A stretch of DNA of 64,000 nucleotides from Dillenia suffruticosa (taxonomy: Eukaryota; Streptophyta; Magnoliopsida; Dilleniales; Dilleniaceae): positions 8,359,001-8,423,000 of the forward strand of contig JAVTVX010000012.1 in assembly GCA_033439265.1 (NCBI GenBank), in the 5' to 3' direction. The notes below the pieces were generated by a model. It saw only the letters and a program-made list of their open reading frames with translations, had not been told where the DNA came from and made no database searches. Positions 57,572 to 64,000 of this stretch are shown here, piece by piece. Position numbers and translations under genes: made by a program. How positions within the stretch are numbered: position 1 is the stretch's first letter; each line of letters starts with the position of its first letter.

Positions 57572-58924
57572 CTACAATTGGAACTCTGATTCACTGTTAG
57601 GGTCCAATGTGAGTTTCGCAATCAATACTTGACATTCCTGATCTCCTGCATAACTTTGAATCACTTCTATAATCCATTGGGGTTGTACTGAAGTAATGGC
57701 CATGAGTGTAACTTCATTCTGATCTCCTTCTGTATTTCCTCTTCTAGATAATGTATCAGCTACTCTGTTTTCTGTCCCTTTCTTATATTGTATTTCATAA
57801 TCCAAACTCAATAGTTTGGTGAGCCATTTGTGTTGTAAAGTGTGGGTCAACCTTTGTTCCAGCAGATACTTTAGGCTCTGATGGTCTATTCTAATGATAA
57901 AAATGGTAACCTACTAGGTAATGTCTCCATTTAGTGACTTCCATCACTACTGTCATCAACTCCTTCTCATATATGGACATTCCTGAGCTCTTGGGTCCTA
58001 AGGCTTTACTTAAGAATGCAATTGGTTGTCCTTCCTGTATCAGAATAGCCCCTGCCCTCGAGAACAAGCATCAGTCTCTACAACAAATGGCTCAGAAAAA
58101 TTAGGCAACCTCATCACTGGAGCTGAACTAACAGCTGAACTAATAGCTTCCTTGAGACTTTGAAAAGCTAATTTAGCTTCATCACTCCAATTGTAACTGT
58201 CCTTTTTAAGGAGATTATGCAGAGGCCTAGTGATTAGCCCATAGTGCTTGATAAATCTTCTATAATATCCTGTCAGTCCCAAAAAACTTCTTAAAGTCTT
58301 AACAGAAGTGGGTTCTGGCCAGCTCATGATGCAATCAACCTTCTGAGGGTCCATTTTCACTCCCCCCTGGGATACTATATGGCCTAGGTATTCAACTTGG
58401 GATTGAGCAAAAGTACATTTGGAAAGTTTGGCAAACATTTGATGTTGTTGAAAGATCAGCAGAACCTTTCTAAGATGTTCCAAATGAGTAGATAGATTTA
58501 AACTATAGATGAGTATATCATCGAAGAAAACTAGTACAAATTTTCTAATATGAGGCTGAAAAATGTGATTCATAAGTGTTTGGAAGGTTGCTGGTGCATT
58601 AGTTAGGCCAAAGGGCATAACTAAAAACTCAAAGTGACCATGATGGGTTTGGAAGGATGTTTTAGCTACATCAGATAGTTGGACTCTAATTTGGTGATAT
58701 CCTGATCTCAGGTCAATCTTAGAAAACAAGGTAGACCCATGTAACTCGTCCAACAACTCATCTATATTAGGAATGGGGTACCTATCTTTGATGGTAATGT
58801 TATTGAGTTGTCTATAGTCCACACAAAATCTACATGTATTATCCTTCTTTTTAACCAACAACACAGGAGAAGCAAAAGGACTATTGTTGTGCCTAATAAT
58901 CCCATAATTCATCATTTCTTGCAC
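57572..58924 (-). pseudogene. Reina-like reverse transcriptase and RNase H
   Basis: RT motifs in 58,040-58,924: [61 protein letters not shown] and the catalytic FFDDILIYS box, then [15 protein letters not shown]. RNase H continues to 57,572, ending with LDYEIQYKKGTENRVADTLSRR, the Ty3-type junction before integrase. Broken between RT and RNase H. Confidence 0.9.
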
Positions 58925-59187
58925 CTATTTTTCTATTTCATTCTTCTGGAAATGCGGATATCTATAGGGAGGGAGTTAAAGGGTTGTGCTTCTTGTTTGA
59001 ATGGTCATAGGATCTTTTGAATGGTTAGAGGGATTGAATGGTCATAGGATCTTTTGGGTGGTAATGTGTGAGGTACTAAAAATACATTTGCAAAATGCTA
59101 CAAAAGTTCAGTAATGACTTGAGGCATCATTGTCTGTTCTTCTGGTCCTTCTTTCGTGGGTGGGGATAGTGTTGCACAACTCTGCAG

Positions 59188-59700
59188 CTATTGATTCCTA
59201 AATTTCCTAATGGTTTTACCACGAATTAATTTCATTTTGGATCTTGCCACCATTCCCATTAGTACTGCTTCTCCTTCTTCCCTAGCTATCCTCACTTGTA
59301 GTAGCTTAAAGTTGAATGTGATAGGGCTAAAATTATACATCCAGTCCACTCCAAGTATGATGTCCCACCTACCCAATTGAATCACCCTTAGATCAAAAGA
59401 GAAACTATAGCCCTGCATATTCCACTTAACTCCTTTTACCTTGGTATAGCTACTTATTCTGGTCTCATCTGCCATTATAGCATACAGAGGTTCTGCTACC
59501 TCTGGTTTAACCCTCAGCTCTTTAACCAATTTCTGATTCAAGAAGCTGCTTGAGCTTCTAGTATCCACCATTATGACAATCGACATTTCTCCTATGGTCC
59601 CTTGTATAGCTATAGTATTCCTTTCGAGAGAATTAAAAACAACACATAAGGGAATGCCATATACTTCACCTGGCGCTTCTGTATCCTCCTTGATGCTAAC
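59188..59700 (-). pseudogene. Reina-like protease region
   Basis: IVMVDTRSSSSFLNQKL and DIILGVDWMYNFSPITFNF mark a Ty3-type aspartic protease between the zinc knuckle of gag and the RT. It processes the polyprotein in live elements. Fossil. Confidence 0.8.
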
Positions 59701-59715
59701 GTTTTCTGAACCGGA

Positions 59716-60836
59716 TCATGATTCCTCTGCTGTGATCAAAAGGTTGAGATTTTTAAGCTTGCATTGATGTCCTGGTGTATAGCTTTCTCCACATCTGAAG
59801 CATAAATTGTTGGCCCTTCTAAACTGCATTTCTTGAGAAGAGACTTTTGTTGTTTTGCTCCCAGCAGCTCCTCTACTCCAAGTTTTTCCTTGGTGCAGAT
59901 CCCCCATGTGATCCTTCTTAAAGTCATTTGGTTCCCAACCTTTGTTCATTATTTATTTTCTCATTTTACTGAGTTCTAAAGATTGCTCTTGAAGTAAAGC
60001 TATTTCAAAGGCTTGCAATAGGGTAGTGGGCTTAAGCATTCTCAAAATAGGTTTGATCTCCGCTTTCACCCCACTTATAAAACTAGATATGAAATATGAC
60101 TCAGTGAATTTGGGATTTTTATGGAGCATGATGGACCATAATTCCTCAAACTTCTCTTAGTATTCAACTATTGTCCCGGTCTGCTGTAACTTGTTAAATT
60201 CCTCAATTTCGTCTTGAAGCCTTTGTCTTCAAATCGCTGACATAACAACCTTGCAAACTCTTCCCATTCCACTTCTTTTTTCATAATCTTTAATACTTGG
60301 AACCATACTTTTGCTCTACCATCCAAGTACATCTCAATAGTATCCACCCACTCTTGATTGGATATCTGATAGACCGAAAAGAATTTTCTGCATTTCCTTA
60401 ACCAGATACGGGGATTGTCTCCGGCGAACATAGGTAATTCTACTCTTGGCAAACTAGGAAAGCTTCCTTTAATAACTGTATCTTTCTTATTTATAATATT
60501 CACCGGCTCTCCTCTTCCCTTACCATCTATTGGGGTATGTAATATGGGAGATCTATACAAGCGCTCAACTTAAGATTCTTCAGTCCTTTCTTTATTCATT
60601 CGTTGCATGATAGTGTTGAGCTTGTCATCCATAATGGATACTAGATTATCCATTCTTCTGTTTTGCTCCTCAATCTTCTTGTTTTGTTCTTCAAATTTTA
60701 TGTTCTGTTTCTCCAATTTTCGTCCAAGTTCAATGTGTTTTTCATAAAATTCAACAGCTAGATCTTGAATTCTAGCTTCTTGCTTCTTGATCTGATCTTC
60801 AAAAATTTTGGACCTTGTTCCTTCCGCCATGTCCAA
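59716..60836 (-). pseudogene. Reina-like gag with coiled coil and zinc knuckle
   Basis: It opens MDMAEGTRSK just after the primer site. A charged coiled coil (60,580-60,810, repeated EEQNKKIEEQNRR) is followed by the retrotransposon gag domain (60,168-60,480, with PMFAGDNPRIWLRKC and WFQ). The CCHC knuckle CFRCGESYTPGHQC is near 59,770-59,812. Broken in a couple of places. Confidence 0.85.
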
Positions 60837-60840
60837 GAAT

Positions 60841-60860
60841 CCTTTATCTCTTATACCAAA
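60841..60860 (-). other. Primer-binding site of the Reina-like element
   Basis: Minus-strand TTTGGTATAAGAG is close to the initiator tRNA-Met site TTTGGTATCAGAG, immediately downstream of the 5' LTR. Confidence 0.75.
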
Positions 60861-60861
60861 T

Positions 60862-61419
60862 TGTTACAGCTCTCTTTATGGATAAGAGAGCTAGTGCTTT
60901 CTGACCACACAATTGCTTATAAGGATGAAGGGAGAGTGAAAGAAAATGATGGTTGACAGAGTACAGAGAAGAGAAAAGGGAGAAGGGAGAAGAATCGAGA
61001 AAAAAGAGAGAAGAAGAAAGAGAGAGAGAGAGAGAGAGAAAGGGAGAAATGGAGAAATGGAAAGAATATGGAGCAGAGAAGGAAATTGGTATGTTTTTCT
61101 TCTTGTCCTTTCTTCCATATGATACAAGTTATTTATACTATATTGCTCTATTGTTCAAACCAAATCTGTTATTGCAGTTATCACCAACTGATCAATAGTT
61201 GAGTTGGTTATTACATTCTGTTAGAATATTAAATGTTTGTTGAATTAGTTAGCTCAAATAGTCTTTATTCTTGAAGTCCTGAATTAGTTAGCTGAAATAG
61301 TCTTTATTCCTGATGTCCTGAGTCTTCAAATCCACAATGTCTGCTACGTTGTCTTCTGTTTTCTTGCTTCTACTTCTGTAACAACAATCTTCTATTTCTT
61401 TCGTCTTCCTTCTGCGACA
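60862..61419 (-). repeat. Reina-like 5' LTR
   Basis: 558 bp. On the minus strand it runs TGTCGCAGAAGGA to AGCTGTAACA. A (GA)n run lies at about 61,018-61,040. Confidence 0.8.
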
Positions 61420-61617
61420 AAGGGCTTTTGTGTTGCATGATATGTCAAGAAAAATGGTCACCCTTTTCCAAATCATTTCCTCTCTCTCTTTAATTGAAAA
61501 ATAATAAATAAATATTTATATATATATATATATTATTTTAAAAAATAATATATATAATTATATGTGTATACTGGGAGATCATGTTTAGAACACTTTATTA
61601 CATTAGGTATGCATAAT

Positions 61618-61706
61618 TTTTTTTTTGTTATACAAGAACTCGAATCCCAAATCACAGAATTTGGGGAGGGTGTTGTGACCACAATACTATTCCCTTGGGA
61701 CATTTT
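61618..61706 (-). mobile_element. Tiny tRNA-derived SINE, copy 2
   Basis: Flanked by a perfect 11 bp duplication GTATGCATAAT (61,607-61,617 and 61,707-61,717). On the minus strand it has GTATTGTGGTCACAACA (A-box-like), CCCTCCCC, and GATTTGGGATTCGAGTTCTT (B-box-like), then TATAAC and an A-run. Same architecture as 13,329-13,412. The B box is better preserved here. Confidence 0.8.
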
Positions 61707-61717
61707 GTATGCATAAT

Positions 61718-63159
61718 GGATATATTATTACATGTATCCAATAACTTTATTTATATCATAAAAAGATATAGTAAATAATTTTCTCACTTTTAATAATAAT
61801 AATAATAATAAGATATCTACTTGTAGATATCTGACGTTCATGGGACGAGTGCGCAATTAGAGGCATCGAGAGAAAGGGGTATGAACAAACTGGGGAAAGG
61901 AAACAAGGAACAAATTCCATTCCTTTGACGTGGTAAAACCGCTAACCTGGGTTGGACAATCTGAATTTGGCTTTACCTTAAAAGTGCCTCACCTAGAATT
62001 TTAAATGAGACCCAATTCTTCTAGCTTTGATATTTTGGAGTTAGGTATTTGTTTAAATCTAAATCCTATGTAAATCGAGTATTCCAACCAGAAATTTAAA
62101 TTTTCTTATATAAATTTTTTATGAAATTTTTAAATAGGATAATAAGAGTTTTGGTATAACTAGAAATCAAAATTAAATCTCAAACCATATATTATGATAT
62201 TATTTTATAATTAGTACAGCGATCATTTATCCATTACAAAAATTTGTTAAAAATATATAATTAGTGTACTTAATAGGCTACTTAATGCTAATGAACTATA
62301 GTTCAACTAATATTGTTCCCTTCTCTATTATAAAAGTCTAGAGTTTAAGTTTCTCTATATACCAAAAAAATAATAGGGTACTTAATTATTTAAAGTGTTA
62401 ATTTAGAGTAGTTAGTTAATTAACAAAGTAGAGTTTATTAGTTTAGAGAAATAAATAAAATCAATATCTAATTGGTCCAGTGACATAATAAGATTTTCAA
62501 TTCATATATTGTACAATTATTGAATATAGCTGGTTTATTAAAAAAAGTTTAAAGAAATAAATAATTAATTTGTCTTAAATAATATATAAACTTCTCTTAT
62601 AGTGACATTTAATATTGTTTAACAAAAAGTACATATATTTGTATGGTCATTTGTTTCTCTTAATTTTTTTGAAGGAATTTTGGTCCGCATTTGAACAATT
62701 CTTGCGAAGATCCTTTTCATTGTAAGCATCTTTTTCCTCTGGAAAACTGATGAAAGGCAAAGAGGAGAAACCGAATTTGAATTCAGAAGTTCTCAAATTG
62801 TAGATCTGACGTGAAATTAATGAAAACCAATTTTGATGATAAAGAAGATTTGCTCATTTTCTTTTTTTTTTCTTCTTTCCAAACGTTAATAGTACTAAAT
62901 AAATTTTCTATTATATCCTTTAGATTCCGACGTACGTCAATCTACTTCAATTGATTTCCGTGAGTTTTCCAAAAAAGAAAAAAAAAATTGATGAAATGAT
63001 AATTCAGGTTATTTTTTGAGAGAAATTTGTTTTTAATTTGTAAAATTCTATATTTTTATTAATATTTTATTTTTTTAAAAATAATTACAAATAAAATAAG
63101 ATAAATCGACACAACATACTCTTGCACAATTGAAAAAAAGAAATCTAAATGTGATAACC
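61718..63159. other. AT-rich intergenic stretch
   Basis: It contains an (AAT)n run near 61,790-61,811. No gene or element edges are recognised. Confidence 0.5.
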
Positions 63160-64000
63160 ACTTGATTTTAGTCTCTTAGATCGTTTTAGATTTCTCATCA
63201 TTTTCAAGAGTCATTATACGAGTCTTACCTTCAATCAGGAAGCGACATTTAAGTAAGCCTCGAATACTCCTATGTGAAGAGAAAAATCTCTTCACCTCTA
63301 GATGAATCGCTCCCACTACAATGAAGTCTAGAAAATCTCTTCACCTATAGAAAATCTCTTCATTATAAGAGTCTCTTGGATCGTTTAATGTAAATTGCAG
63401 TCAATAAAGTATCCCCCAATGGGAGATGGACAAATTGGTCTACTCCATCATGGAGCTCACCATCTCCAACAAAGTCTGATTCCTCATCTCGGTTATTCTA
63501 TTCTCCTGAGAAGTAACAGACATAGTGAACTATCTTGTAATACTCTTCTTGAAACAAAACTCTCTAAATTATTCAAACAAATACTTACGACTCCAATCAG
63601 TTCTGAGAGTTTTTACTCACAAATTTAACTGATTTTTAATTTCACTAATAAAGTTACTAAAGCATTCCAATGGCTCAAACTTATGCGAGATCAGATAAAC
63701 ACAATCGAAACGCGTGTAATCGTTTATGAATGTAATAAAGTACACGTCTCCATTTCCGGGTCTCACGCTCATAGGGTCATAGGTTTCGGAGTGGACCAAC
63801 TACAATGAAGTATCAGCTCTTATTGCGTTGCCAAATGATTTTTTTGTAATTTTATCGATTAGGCAAAACTCACATACGGGCAACTCGAACCTGATTAGCG
63901 GGCCCAACAAACCACTCGTTGATAACCAGTTTATACACTCTTGCCCTATGTGTCCAAATCTATTATATTATACATTCATATTATCATCTACATTCTATCA
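63160..64000 (-). mobile_element. Copia fragment, same family as elements 2 and 3, cut by window end
   Basis: The stretch 63,175-63,320 is homologous to 32,115-32,270 of copia 3. On the minus strand 63,617-63,799 reads VYFITFINDYTRFDCVYLISHKFEPLECF, integrase core sequence also seen in copia 2 and 3. The order of domains is integrase C-terminal to integrase core, so it continues beyond the window. Several breaks; the left end is abrupt and no LTR is visible. Confidence 0.8.

Larger units (their letters stand above)
55732..61419 (-). mobile_element. Ty3/gypsy chromovirus, probably Reina-like, nearly full length
   Basis: The LTRs are 60,862-61,419 (5') and about 55,732-56,223 (3'). They share GGATAAGAGAGCTAGTGCTTT and much of their length; the 5' LTR holds an extra roughly 40 bp tandem duplication near 61,240-61,310. 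A tRNA-Met-type primer site (minus-strand TTTGGTATAAGAGATAAAGG) adjoins the 5' LTR, and a purine tract (minus-strand AAAAGGGGGGAAATA) adjoins the 3' LTR. Minus-strand order: gag with coiled coil and zinc knuckle, protease, RT, RNase H, integrase, chromodomain-like tail. The 5.7 kb size and chromodomain suit Reina. Broken, roughly half a dozen breaks. No clear target duplication. Confidence 0.85.

Overview
This 64 kb window is nuclear DNA of a flowering plant, most likely a woody eudicot. The evidence is low overall GC, plant-specific LTR retrotransposon lineages (Tekay, Tat, a Reina-like chromovirus, Ty1/copia), plant hAT and CACTA-type DNA elements, tiny tRNA-derived SINEs, and one intronless gene for a plant mitochondrial dicarboxylate carrier. 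I cannot name the species. That carrier (44,286-45,260, +) is the only host gene I can support. Nearly everything else is transposon sequence or AT-rich intergenic DNA.

Layout. 1-4,991: 3' end of a Ty3/gypsy Tekay element, the tail of pol plus a very long (about 4.2 kb) LTR. It abuts, and probably inserted into, a Tat-lineage Ty3 remnant (4,992-9,509) that carries an 8-unit minisatellite. 10,180-12,633: a probable solo LTR holding a 2.1 kb CACTA-like non-autonomous element. 13,329-14,683: an 84 bp SINE with an 11 bp target duplication, then a 1.1 kb hAT-type MITE. 15,420-36,525: a nest of minus-strand copia elements. An old copia (A) is split by copia 2 (18,330-28,528, target duplication GAAGG) and by copia 3 (28,975-35,935, LTRs about 98% identical). 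Copia 2 is itself split by a 3.35 kb Tekay-type solo LTR (22,215-25,562).

36,526-47,138: the gene-bearing interval. It has a second CACTA-like element (38,098-39,353), a 3.1 kb hAT-like element with a perfect 8 bp target duplication and an unusual GTCGA-rich array (39,598-42,733), then the carrier gene with its promoter. 47,147-50,726: a hAT element with TIRs, perfect 8 bp target duplication and a decayed BED/hATC transposase. 50,851-54,702: an inverted pair of LTR starts beside a truncated minus-strand Tekay-type LTR. 55,732-61,419: a nearly full-length but broken Reina-like chromovirus on the minus strand. 61,618-61,706: a second copy of the tiny SINE, again with an 11 bp target duplication. 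63,160-64,000: a fragment of the same copia family as elements 2 and 3.

The window therefore records layered transposition around one conserved housekeeping gene. I found no operon, CRISPR array, rRNA gene or clearly functional tRNA. The strongest candidates for something undescribed are the GTCGA-array hAT-like element, the two sub-100 bp SINEs, and the pair of CACTA-like elements with a GC-rich plus tRNA-like core.
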